Shown here: positions 45,074 through 53,487 of the stretch, piece by piece
Position numbering within the stretch: the stretch's first letter is position 1
Layout: each line of letters starts with the position of its first letter
Source of the DNA: Mangrovibacterium lignilyticum
GTDB lineage: Bacteria; Bacteroidota; Bacteroidia; Bacteroidales; Prolixibacteraceae
NCBI RefSeq assembly: GCF_010882175.1
Contig: NZ_WKLH01000003.1
Span: 62,001-126,000, forward strand
DNA length: 64,000 bases
Reading direction: 5' to 3'
The notes under the pieces: generated by a model
The model's input: only the letters and a program-made list of their open reading frames with translations
Databases searched by the model: none
Told to the model about the DNA's origin: nothing
Program-made: the position numbers and the translations under genes

Positions 45074-46027
45074 CTAAAAAACAGCTTCAACAATTTTACG
45101 GGCATTATCCGACATCCCCATGGTGTACAAGTGCAAACTGGGCACTTTATTAGCCACCAATTCTTTCGACTGCTGAATCGCCCATTCGGTTCCAACAACT
45201 TTGGCATCGTCGTTATTTTTACATTTTTTCAGTTCCTTCACCAAATCCTGCGGCAAGTCGATACTGAAAATCTTAGGCAAAATCGTCAGATGATTCACAT
45301 TGCTGATCGGCTTGATTCCCGGAATGATCGGCACATGAATTCCAGCCTCGCGGCATTGATTCACAAAATCGAAATAAACCTGATTATCGAAGAACATCTG
45401 TGTGACGATGTACTCGGCACCGGCATCAACCTTTTGTTTCAAATAAGTCAAATCGGTGTCGAAATTCGGTGCTTCAAAATGCTTTTCCGGATAACCGGCC
45501 ACACCAATACAAAACTCCAACGGTGTTGTGTTTTTCAAATCCGGATCCAGGTATTTTCCTTTCCCCAAATCGACAATTTGCTTCACAAGTTCGTCAGCAT
45601 TGCTATGTCCATTCGGGTCGGGACGAAATACGCTATCGGTTTTCAATCCATCACCGCGTAATGCCAGCACATTCTCAATTCCCATGAAATTCAGGTCAAT
45701 CAGCACGTGCTCGGTTTCGCTTTTGGTAAATCCTCCACACAAAATATGCGGAACCACCGGAATACCGTATTTGTGCTGAATAGCCGCAGCAATAGCAACC
45801 GTTCCCGGCCGCTTGCGAACCACTTGTTTCTTAATCGATCCATCGGGCATTTCCTTGTAAATCATTTCATCACGATGTGTTGTGATATTGATGTACTTCG
45901 GATTGTAATCAATTAAACTTTCAATGGTCCGATAAATATTTCCGGCATCGTTTCCCTTTAACGGAGGAAGCAATTCAAATGAAAATACAGTCTTATTGCT
46001 TTGATTTATGATGTCAATAACTTTCAT
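45074..46027 (-). CDS. metF: methylenetetrahydrofolate reductase
   Basis: Reduces 5,10-methylene-THF to 5-methyl-THF, the methyl donor for MetH. The 317-residue TIM-barrel protein has the MetF N-terminal signature FSFELLPPLKG, the substrate segment NITTHRDEM, FAD-site elements (ENVLALRGDG) and GAEYIVTQMFFDN. It is the last gene of the operon UPF0280-metH-52-residue membrane protein-metF, which places folate methyl supply with its user. Confidence 0.96.
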   Translation of the reverse strand: MKVIDIINQSNKTVFSFELLPPLKGNDAGNIYRTIESLIDYNPKYINITTHRDEMIYKEMPDGSIKKQVVRKRPGTVAIAAAIQHKYGIPVVPHILCGGFTKSETEHVLIDLNFMGIENVLALRGDGLKTDSVFRPDPNGHSNADELVKQIVDLGKGKYLDPDLKNTTPLEFCIGVAGYPEKHFEAPNFDTDLTYLKQKVDAGAEYIVTQMFFDNQVYFDFVNQCREAGIHVPIIPGIKPISNVNHLTILPKIFSIDLPQDLVKELKKCKNNDDAKVVGTEWAIQQSKELVANKVPSLHLYTMGMSDNARKIVEAVF

Positions 46028-46067
46028 TGGTCAGTCTTGCATGTGGAAGTAGCGGAGCTACCGTGGT

Positions 46068-46226
46068 TTACTTAAAAATACTCTCGATCTTCTTTTGTGT
46101 TTTACTACTTTCTCGCTGAATTTGTTTTTCAACCGAATTATTGAAGTGAAAAAACATATCAAGTACAAACATAAGCACCATTCCAAGAACAAAAGCGATT
46201 ACCGCTTTTTTAGTTGAACTATTCAT
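46068..46226 (-). CDS. 52-residue single-pass membrane protein between metH and metF
   Basis: A small gene not found by length-based ORF calling. It runs from ATG at 46224-46226 to TAA at 46068-46070. The product starts MNSSTKKAVIAFVLGMVLMF, continues with a hydrophobic helix to about residue 28 and ends in a Lys/Glu/Gln-rich amphipathic tail (EKQIQRESSKTQKKIESIFK). The start is 20 nt after the metH stop and the stop is 40 nt before metF, all on one strand. The basic N-terminus, clean helix and charged tail look like a genuine micro-membrane protein. Function unknown. Confidence 0.65.
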   Translation of the reverse strand: MNSSTKKAVIAFVLGMVLMFVLDMFFHFNNSVEKQIQRESSKTQKKIESIFK

Positions 46227-46246
46227 TATCTCTAAATTTTTATCTA

Positions 46247-49200
46247 TTAAACTCCTTTATAATTGATATTTACCGGCAGGAACTGCTCCACCAAATCAAC
46301 CGAAACGTCTTTCCGTTTCGCGTAATCTTCCACCTGGTCTTTGCCTATTTTCTCCAGGCTGAAATACCGCGATTCCGGGTGAGCAAAGTACTGACCACAA
46401 ACCGCAGCTGTCGGGTACATGGCGTAGTGTTCAGTTAGCTTGATGCCGATTTTCTCTGCTCCCAACAAGTTGAACAGGTTTTCCTTTTCGTGGTGTTCCG
46501 GACAAGCAGGATAGCCCATCGCCGGGCGAATTCCCTGGTAACGAACTTTCAATATATCATCCCACGTCAGATCTTCGTCCGGAGCATAAGCCCAATATTC
46601 GCGGCGAACTTTTTCATGCAAAAGCTCGGCAAAAGCTTCCGCTAACCGGTCGGCCAGTGCTTCGAGCATGATGGCTTTATAATCGTCATGATCGGCTTTA
46701 TATTCAGCCATCCACTTTTCGATACCAATGCCTGCTGTAACAGCGAATCCACCGCAATAATCCGTTTTCCCAAGCTCTTTGGGAGCTACAAAATCTGACA
46801 AACAGAAGTTGGGCACACCAGGCTTTTTCTTCTCTTGCTGACGCAGGTGATAGAAACGCCCCAGTTCATCACCGCAGTCTTCGTCGTTGTAAAGCACGAT
46901 GTCATCACCATCGGCCTGAGCCGGCCACAACCCGTAAACGCCGTTCGCTTGCAACATCTTCTTCTCAATGATTTCATCAAGCATGATCTGCGCATCTTCG
47001 TAAACTTTACGTGCTTGTTCGCCCTGAACTTTGTCGTCCAAAATTTCAGGGAAACGACCTTTCAACTCCCACACGAAGAAGAAGAAATTCCAGTCGATAT
47101 ACTTGCGAAGCTCTTCAATCGGGAAGTCAATCAACTCAACCAATCCCGTTTGCTTCGGTTTATAAATCTCATTCTTGCTCCAATCGGGTGTGAATTTGTT
47201 GGCACGGGCTTCTTCCAGCGTTAAATATTCCTTCTTTTTCCGCTGCCCGTGAAACTCCCTGATTTGAGCATATTCATCCTTAATGCCTTGAATGTATTCC
47301 TGATTACCGGATACCAAATTAGCCACGACATTCACCGTACGACTGGCATCTTTCACATACACAGCCGGATGAGAATACTGCGGAGCAATTTTGACCGCAG
47401 CGTGTATTTTAGACGTCGTTGCACCACCAATCATCAGCGGTAAGGTAAATCCCCGACGTTCCATTTCAGCAGCAACATTCACCATGATTTCGAGCGATGG
47501 CGTAATCAAACCACTCAAGCCAATCACATCAACCTTTTCTTTGATGGCTGTTTCCAGAATCTTCTCGGTTGGAACCATCACACCAAGGTCGATCACCTCA
47601 TAGTTATTACAGGCCAACACAACACCCACGATATTTTTACCAATGTCGTGCACATCGCCTTTCACTGTAGCCATCAAAATCTTTTTCTGACTGCTCTGCT
47701 GGTTCTTGAATTTCGCTTTATCCGCTTCAATGTAAGGCAGCAAGTGAGCCACCGCTTTCTTCATCACCCGGGCTGATTTAATCACCTGGGGGAGGAACAT
47801 TTTCCCGGATCCAAACAAGTCACCAACCACATTCATCCCGTCCATCAACGGACCTTCGATGATGTTTAGCGTGGGGCTGTAAAGCGGAATCGCTTCGTCC
47901 AAGTCTTCTTCAATATGATCGGGCAAACCTTTGACGAGCGCATGCTCCAGGCGTTTCACCAAGGGCAATTCACGCCATTCGTCCTTGCGCACCACTTTGC
48001 CTTCTTCAGCTTTCAGCGTTTGCGCAAAGTCGAGCAAACGCTCGGTCGCATCGGGGCGGCGGTTCATCACCAAATCCTCAATATATTCGAGTAAATCTTT
48101 GGGAATTTCATCGTAAATCTGCAACATCCCAGGATTCACAATCCCCATATCCAAACCGGCTTTAATGGCGTGGAACAGGAATACGGAGTGAATGGCTTCA
48201 CGCACTACATTGTTTCCGCGGAACGAGAAAGACACGTTACTCACACCACCACTGGTCTTGGCATGTGGCAGATTGGCTTTGATCCAGCGCACCGATTCAA
48301 TGAAATCGACTGCATAGTTGTTGTGCTCTTCCATCCCGGTACCGATGGTCAGAATGTTCGGGTCGAAGATGATATCTTCAGCCGGAAAACCGATCTTTTC
48401 AGTCAGCAGCTTGTAGGCACGGGTGCAAATTTCAACCCGTCGCTCGAAGCTGTCAGCCTGCCCTGTTTCATCAAAAGCCATGACCACAACAGCGGCTCCG
48501 TAACGTTTGATTTTCGAGGCATGGTCCAAAAACTCAGCCTCGCCTTCTTTCATGCTGATAGAGTTCACAATGGCTTTTCCCTGCAAACATTTCAGCCCGG
48601 CTTCAATCACATCCCATTTCGAGGAATCCACCATCACCGGCAGCTTGGCAATATCCGGCTCGGCCATCAGCAAATTCAGGAACGTCACCATTTCCTTGTG
48701 GGCATCAAGCATGGCATCGTCCAGGTTGACATCGATCACCTGGGCACCGTCTTCCACTTGTTCGCGGGCAACAGCCAATGCTTCTTCATATTTTTCTTCC
48801 CGGATCAGGCGGGCAAATTTGCGCGAACCCGACACATTACAACGCTCACCAATATTCACAAAGTTTGTTTCGGGCGTAATGGTTACCGGTTCCAGTCCGC
48901 TAAGACGGGTTAATTCGTCATTCTTTTGTTTCACATGAGGCTCGGCAGCCGCTGCAACTCCCGCAAATTTGCGGATGTGATCGGGCGTGGTACCGCAACA
49001 ACCACCAATGATGTTCACGAAGTGGTGATCGAGGAAATCTTTGACCTGGCCAGCCATTTCTTCGGGCGTTTCGTCGTACTCGCCAAACTGGTTTGGCAGC
49101 CCGGCATTTGGATAGGCGCTGATGTAGAAAGGCGCCTTCTTCGACATTTCTTCCAAATACGGACGCATATCTTTGGCACCCAGCGAGCAGTTCAACCCAA

Positions 49201-49924
49201 TGCTTAACAGGTCGATGTGGCGTACCGAGTTCAGGAAAGCCTCTACGGTTTGTCCCGATAAAGTCCGTCCGCTGGCATCGGTAATTGTACCCGAAACCAT
49301 CACCGGCAAGCGCAATCCACGTTCCTCCAACACTTCCTCGATGGCAAACAAGGCGGCTTTTGCATTCAAGGTATCGAAGATGGTTTCTACCAAAAGCAGA
49401 TCCACTCCTCCGTCGAGCAGCCCTTTCACCTGTTCGCGGTACGATTCCTTCACCAAATCGAAGGTTGTGGCGCGGTAACCCGGGTCGTTGACGTCGGGAG
49501 ACAAGGAAAGTGTTTTATTGGTTGGTCCTAATGCACCGGCTACATAGCGCGGTTTATCCGGATTTTTAGCTGTAAACTCTTCGGCTATATCGCTGGCCAG
49601 CTTCGCCGATTGCTTATTGATTTCGTACACCCATTTTTCGGTGTGATAATCAGACTGCGAGATGCTGGTGGCATTGAAAGTGTTCGTTTCAATAATATCT
49701 GATCCCGCATCCAAAAATGCTGCGTGTATGCTTTTTACGATGTCCGGACGCGTAATCGACAACAAGTCGTTATTCCCGAACAACTCATTGGTTAATTCAG
49801 CAAAATCTTCGGTTCTGAAATCTTCCTCGGTCAGCTTGTACTTCTGGATCATGGTTCCCATGGCTCCGTCGAGTACCAGCACGCGGTGTTTCAGTTCTTC
49901 ACGTATGTCTTTTTTTTGTGTCAT
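46247..49924 (-). CDS. metH: cobalamin-dependent methionine synthase
   Basis: Transfers the methyl group of 5-methyl-THF to homocysteine via methylcobalamin. The 1225-residue, four-module enzyme is complete. The homocysteine domain has zinc cysteines in [11 protein letters not shown] and [14 protein letters not shown]. The pterin domain begins near 355 ([16 protein letters not shown]). The B12 cap and B12 domain carry the axial-His motif [13 protein letters not shown]. The C-terminal reactivation domain (about 900-1225) includes [15 protein letters not shown]. It is preceded by the UPF0280 gene (1-nt gap) and followed by a micro-membrane protein and metF. No cobalamin riboswitch was recognised upstream. 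Confidence 0.98.
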   Translation of the reverse strand: MTQKKDIREELKHRVLVLDGAMGTMIQKYKLTEEDFRTEDFAELTNELFGNNDLLSITRPDIVKSIHAAFLDAGSDIIETNTFNATSISQSDYHTEKWVYEINKQSAKLASDIAEEFTAKNPDKPRYVAGALGPTNKTLSLSPDVNDPGYRATTFDLVKESYREQVKGLLDGGVDLLLVETIFDTLNAKAALFAIEEVLEERGLRLPVMVSGTITDASGRTLSGQTVEAFLNSVRHIDLLSIGLNCSLGAKDMRPYLEEMSKKAPFYISAYPNAGLPNQFGEYDETPEEMAGQVKDFLDHHFVNIIGGCCGTTPDHIRKFAGVAAAAEPHVKQKNDELTRLSGLEPVTITPETNFVNIGERCNVSGSRKFARLIREEKYEEALAVAREQVEDGAQVIDVNLDDAMLDAHKEMVTFLNLLMAEPDIAKLPVMVDSSKWDVIEAGLKCLQGKAIVNSISMKEGEAEFLDHASKIKRYGAAVVVMAFDETGQADSFERRVEICTRAYKLLTEKIGFPAEDIIFDPNILTIGTGMEEHNNYAVDFIESVRWIKANLPHAKTSGGVSNVSFSFRGNNVVREAIHSVFLFHAIKAGLDMGIVNPGMLQIYDEIPKDLLEYIEDLVMNRRPDATERLLDFAQTLKAEEGKVVRKDEWRELPLVKRLEHALVKGLPDHIEEDLDEAIPLYSPTLNIIEGPLMDGMNVVGDLFGSGKMFLPQVIKSARVMKKAVAHLLPYIEADKAKFKNQQSSQKKILMATVKGDVHDIGKNIVGVVLACNNYEVIDLGVMVPTEKILETAIKEKVDVIGLSGLITPSLEIMVNVAAEMERRGFTLPLMIGGATTSKIHAAVKIAPQYSHPAVYVKDASRTVNVVANLVSGNQEYIQGIKDEYAQIREFHGQRKKKEYLTLEEARANKFTPDWSKNEIYKPKQTGLVELIDFPIEELRKYIDWNFFFFVWELKGRFPEILDDKVQGEQARKVYEDAQIMLDEIIEKKMLQANGVYGLWPAQADGDDIVLYNDEDCGDELGRFYHLRQQEKKKPGVPNFCLSDFVAPKELGKTDYCGGFAVTAGIGIEKWMAEYKADHDDYKAIMLEALADRLAEAFAELLHEKVRREYWAYAPDEDLTWDDILKVRYQGIRPAMGYPACPEHHEKENLFNLLGAEKIGIKLTEHYAMYPTAAVCGQYFAHPESRYFSLEKIGKDQVEDYAKRKDVSVDLVEQFLPVNINYKGV

Positions 49925-49925
49925 C

Positions 49926-50675
49926 TTAAGAAATCAATTTCAATTCGTTATCACCATGAACCGCAATCTGGTCTTCCACAATTAAAACAGCAGCCGTCAC
50001 TTCAGGCATTAGTTTCAGGTGTTTCAGCACTTTTTCCAGATCGCTCAACTTTTTCACCCGGTTACCAACTCCAACGGCCAAAGCTCCGGCGTCGGCTCCG
50101 TTTTTGGCCATGATCATCACGGCATCAGCCTTTCCGTGGTTAATCGGATGACCTTTGGTTCCCAAACCGGTTCCAATGCCAAGGGGCGTTTGTTCAGGCA
50201 TCACTTCGAGGCCCATCAGGCCCGAATCTTCCAAATCGTCGGCAAAAATACTCACAATCAGCGAATCTCGAAGCTTTAAATACAAATCACCGCCATTTTC
50301 TACAATCAATTCGCCAATTTCGAACTTTTCGAGCAGTGCCTGACCAATCAATTCATTGAGCAAACCACTTCGGGCAGCCAGTGGTCCAACAGCTCCCAGT
50401 TCGGCCGAATGAGCCAATTTACGGATCGCTTCCGGTGCTGTTTCGGCAACAGCGCACGCTTTCAAACTCTTCCTAAACAGGGGATTTTCTTCCACGTAAG
50501 CCTTCAGCTCATCAACCGCTTTCGTCAACACCTGAAGGACTTCGACCTCCATGTCGGCCCGGTATGATTCAGGATCTACCCCCACCCAGACATCAGACTC
50601 CAAATATTCTACGACAAACGATTGAAAGCGATCCTTTGGAAAGCTATTCCGAAATGTTCTTGCTTCAAATAACAT
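49926..50675 (-). CDS. UPF0280 (COG2122, ApbE-like) family protein
   Basis: A 249-residue cytoplasmic protein with the UPF0280 pattern: [73 protein letters not shown]. The ApbE-like GGD and H/T segments suggest a flavin-transferase-like fold. From memory, family members in methanogens are tied to homocysteine formation. Lying 1 nt before metH, in one operon with metF, supports a role in supplying homocysteine or sulfur here. The companion COG1900 and NIL-ferredoxin genes are not in this window. Confidence 0.85.
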   Translation of the reverse strand: MLFEARTFRNSFPKDRFQSFVVEYLESDVWVGVDPESYRADMEVEVLQVLTKAVDELKAYVEENPLFRKSLKACAVAETAPEAIRKLAHSAELGAVGPLAARSGLLNELIGQALLEKFEIGELIVENGGDLYLKLRDSLIVSIFADDLEDSGLMGLEVMPEQTPLGIGTGLGTKGHPINHGKADAVMIMAKNGADAGALAVGVGNRVKKLSDLEKVLKHLKLMPEVTAAVLIVEDQIAVHGDNELKLIS

Positions 50676-51204
50676 AGTATGATCAATTCATTTTTAGAAT
50701 GAACCCGCAACCGTTCATTGAACGGTATTTTCGTGTTTTAGTTTAAAATTACAGGAAGTTTTACGGGCAAGTTCAGCGCCCGGGAAATCGGATACACGCG
50801 CCAGTCAGCGCATACAACTATTCGCATAGTGGCGGTAACTTAACTTGAAAAGCGATAAAATAGTTGTATGTCGTGTATTCATAGGTAAAATAAGTTTCAG
50901 ATACAGCTTGCGCAACAAGCCGAATTTCCTGAGTTTAAATAATTGAGCTCAAATGTAATGGCAAAAGCCCTAATTTTCAAAACAAACACACCAATTGATT
51001 CGCTTTTTAAAGCTCAATTAACGCTTGTACTATTTAGAATGACAATAAATTATGCTTATTATACATATGCATTATCCCTAGCTTTATAAGGGATACAGCC
51101 CTGTCCGCCGGTGATTATATTTCAATAGCATTTGACAAAGTATTGACTTCCATCTGTCAACTCTTTAATTTTATGTAACAATCTGATTATTAAAACATGA
51201 AATT
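50676..51204. other. intergenic region upstream of the methionine operon and the 222-residue gene
   Basis: 529 nt without a convincing ORF. It contains a two-tier inverted repeat (50792-50878) listed separately. The right half (50940-51204) is AT-rich and holds presumed promoter sequence for the plus-strand gene, with no exact TAnnTTTG match that I would rely on. Confidence 0.5.
50792..50878. repeat. two-tier inverted repeat, candidate structured leader or mobile-element remnant
   Basis: Outer arms ATACACG (50792-50798) and CGTGTAT (50872-50878); inner arms CATACAACTATT (50811-50822) and AATAGTTGTATG (50859-50870), both perfect. The 36-nt apical region contains TGGCGG, which can alternatively pair with CGCCA at 50799-50803. 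It lies 117 nt upstream of the UPF0280-metH operon. It is not a recognised riboswitch. Confidence 0.6.
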
Positions 51205-51873
51205 ATGACCACCTCAGAAACAGGACACGAAAAAAATCTATCTCTTTATGAACAAATGATTGCCGAATTGAAAACCGAGACGGCTGATTACAATCCCCCT
51301 ATAGACAAACTGAGTATGCTGAACCTGGAAGCCAATGTGGCTCCGGTGGCTGCTACACTGTCGGCTGTTCGAAGCTGCCTGGCCGACTACACTTTTGCCG
51401 TCAATGACCGGCAGACCGTTTATGCCGACATGGAGAAACGCGTTACGCGGGTGAACGACCTGCTGCCTATGCTTGGAGTTGATGCCCTGACCATTGCCGA
51501 TATGAAAACCTTTTATGATAAGATTAAAGGGTATGCCGCGAATTCGACGCAAGGATTCGAACACCTGAAAGAATATTTCGATTCGTTCCTGTCGATGCTG
51601 AAAAAAATCAGCCTCTACGCGACCAACGACCCGACGTTGAGCACCACGGCCCTCGATACCCTGAGCGCCGATCTGCAGGTCAAAAATAACGCAACAGCCA
51701 ATACCGATGCCGCCCTGAACAACGCCCGGGAGCTGCGAAACCAGGCGATGTATAATCCGCAAAACGGTATTGTCCCCCTTAGTAAAAGCGTCAAGCAATA
51801 TTACAGATCGAAAGAGGGTGTCAAAGGCATCATGTACAAACGACTGGTCGCCCTGCTGAAACCGATGCGGTAA
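51205..51873 (+). CDS. hypothetical helical protein (222 residues)
   Basis: A soluble, probably all-alpha protein without signal peptide. Long heptad-like stretches (LTIADMKTFYDKIKGYAANS, FDSFLSMLKKISLY) are followed by a basic C-terminus (SKSVKQYYRSKEGVKGIMYK). No catalytic motif or family was recognised. The C-terminal segment ARELRNQAMYNPQNGIVPLS looks the best conserved. Codon use is GC-richer than the flanking AT-rich DNA. The 21-bp array starts 31 nt after the stop, and the array frame is open through the end of this gene in the -1 phase. Confidence 0.75.
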   Translation: MTTSETGHEKNLSLYEQMIAELKTETADYNPPIDKLSMLNLEANVAPVAATLSAVRSCLADYTFAVNDRQTVYADMEKRVTRVNDLLPMLGVDALTIADMKTFYDKIKGYAANSTQGFEHLKEYFDSFLSMLKKISLYATNDPTLSTTALDTLSADLQVKNNATANTDAALNNARELRNQAMYNPQNGIVPLSKSVKQYYRSKEGVKGIMYKRLVALLKPMR

Positions 51874-51904
51874 CCAGGATCACTGCTCGTTTCACAAGAC
51901 CGTC

Positions 51905-52156
51905 TACAGACAATACAAAGCCTTCTCCAGACGTCACCAAGATCAATACAGACGCTCCGAGACGTCATACAGCCGTTGCAAGTGTCTATACAGAATCTCC
52001 GGGAGGCTACACAGCCGTAACGGAAGCCTATACAGGCGTAACAACTGTTCGTACAGGCATAACGGAAGGCTTTACAGGCGTAACAGCCCTTTATACAGCC
52101 GTCGACATCGTCAATACAGGCTTCCAAACAGTTCGTACAGCCGCTAAATCCGCGGC
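51905..52156. repeat. tandem array, exactly 21-bp period, 12 units
   Basis: Twelve consecutive units of exactly 21 bp with no insertion or deletion. Eleven start T[A/C]CAG and one CACAG. The best-conserved core is TACAGSCGTAAC, followed by nine variable bases usually ending in TA, TCA or TCG. Units begin at 51905, 51926, 51947, 51968, 51989, 52010, 52031, 52052, 52073, 52094, 52115 and 52136. It fills most of the gap between the 222-residue gene and the first paralog gene. Period 21 keeps frames open on both strands, so open frames here are not evidence of coding. Confidence 0.9.
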
Positions 52157-52224
52157 TTCTGCTCACCGCTTCCACCTGCCGGAAGATACGTTTACCGTTT
52201 CTCAACCCAACTTAACCCAGCCAA

Positions 52225-53478
52225 ATGATGGCAGCCCCAATAAAGAAATCCTCCCGCAGACCGACGACGCGAAAGCTGGTATCGAAGGCAGGCACAACCG
52301 CTACCGAACAACGGTTACAGGAAATACTGAACGGCGCACAATGCCCCCACCTGCTTTACCTGGTTCCGCAGCCGCTGAAAACGGAACTTCTTCGGCAAAT
52401 TCCCGGTCCTGCTGAAATTAGACGCGGAAGAAGCCTGAAGATGGGTGACGACGAATTTTCGAAGCTCCAAAGCAGCTTACACCGGGAGCTGAACGAGACC
52501 ACTGTTAGCCTGGGCGACAGCGGTCAGCAGGTTAGCATCGCCCGTTTTTTCAGGCATGTGGCCTGTCTGATGCAGCTCGATCGCCGATGCCGGCAAACAT
52601 CGTTTCGGAACGCCGACGAGATTAGCCGGATGATCGGTGAAAAATTTCAGCTCAAACAAGCCTACAAGTCTGCCAAAGCTGCTTTAAACGAGCTGTGCCT
52701 GTACTGCGGGTTAATCTACTCCTGGCCGGAGACGCGCCTGATCTCCATCACACCGGTCATTCAGAACGGGCTGGCCGACCGGAACTTCGCCGGACTGGCC
52801 TTCGTGGTAGAGGAATGTTACAGCGAACAACAAAAGTTTAAACTGGGCGACATTGTCCGACCGGCTTTCCGCATCGGCTTGTCGTGCCGAAACAAGCAGA
52901 TGAACTGGCTTCATCTAAACCAGTCGTTATTTGAAAACAGTCCGTATTCGGATGAAATCAAGCTACCGGTCTACATCCAGATTCATGCAACGAACCGCAT
53001 GATTCAGCGGCTCGACATCATTGACCGCAAATACTTTTACCTGTACCTGATTTTGGCCCTGAAATCGCAAAAAGCCTTTCGGTATAAGCAGAAGACACTG
53101 ATCGAATTGTCGATTTCCGGGCAGAAAGCTGGCTACCTGGTTTCGGCCATCGTCGACGACAAAATACTGATTAAGACCTTTCTGCTGTTGAGCGATCACG
53201 GTACGCCCGAGGGAGACCGGGCTCACCAACTGTGCGAACGTCACCAGGTCGATATGTCGCAGTGGAACACCGACCGCCTAAGCACGTTTAGCCAGTCGAG
53301 CTTAACGAGCGAACACAAACCGAAGTCGCTGGTGAGCAGTGCCGGGTGCCACAGTCTGTTCCAGATTACCCCATCCAGTACGGCCCATCCGGACAGGCAC
53401 CACAGTACACTCGCCCTGTCACAGCTTCTGCAACCCGCCAAACAAGGCAAGCCCAAGTCGTTAACAGCATCCATTTAA
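52225..53478 (+). CDS. hypothetical protein, first of a tandem paralog pair
   Basis: A 417-residue soluble protein with a basic N-terminus (KKSSRRPTTRKLVSKAG), a helical middle, and a C-terminal half (about 205-370) clearly related to the next gene. Shared landmarks are F-R-L/I-G near 215, NQSLFENSPYSDEIKLPVYI, the HATNRMIQRLDIID segment, SAIVDDKILIKTFLLLSDHG, TPEGDRAHQL, WNTDRLSTF and SAGCHSLF. The H-A-x-x-R segment faintly recalls the His/Arg element of DUF4258-type RelE-fold proteins, without other support. GC-rich. Start could be Met1 or Met2. Function unknown. Confidence 0.75.
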   Translation: MMAAPIKKSSRRPTTRKLVSKAGTTATEQRLQEILNGAQCPHLLYLVPQPLKTELLRQIPGPAEIRRGRSLKMGDDEFSKLQSSLHRELNETTVSLGDSGQQVSIARFFRHVACLMQLDRRCRQTSFRNADEISRMIGEKFQLKQAYKSAKAALNELCLYCGLIYSWPETRLISITPVIQNGLADRNFAGLAFVVEECYSEQQKFKLGDIVRPAFRIGLSCRNKQMNWLHLNQSLFENSPYSDEIKLPVYIQIHATNRMIQRLDIIDRKYFYLYLILALKSQKAFRYKQKTLIELSISGQKAGYLVSAIVDDKILIKTFLLLSDHGTPEGDRAHQLCERHQVDMSQWNTDRLSTFSQSSLTSEHKPKSLVSSAGCHSLFQITPSSTAHPDRHHSTLALSQLLQPAKQGKPKSLTASI

Positions 53479-53487
53479 CTACCGCCC

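Noticed and set aside
50792-50878. Cobalamin or SAM riboswitch, or integron attC site, upstream of metH
   Set aside because: No B12-box or SAM core sequence was found, and the GTTRRRY/RYYYAAC core sites of attC are absent.
33625-52156. Repeat arrays as CRISPR
   Set aside because: Units of 21 bp are contiguous with no unique spacers, the conserved part is only about 12 bp, and no cas genes are present.
51801-52205. Minus-strand 134-codon ORF rich in cysteine with heptad pattern (CIKGCYA, CTNSCYA)
   Set aside because: It lies over the 21-bp array, whose period divisible by three keeps frames open on both strands. It overlaps the end of the 222-residue gene and has no signal peptide or good start context.
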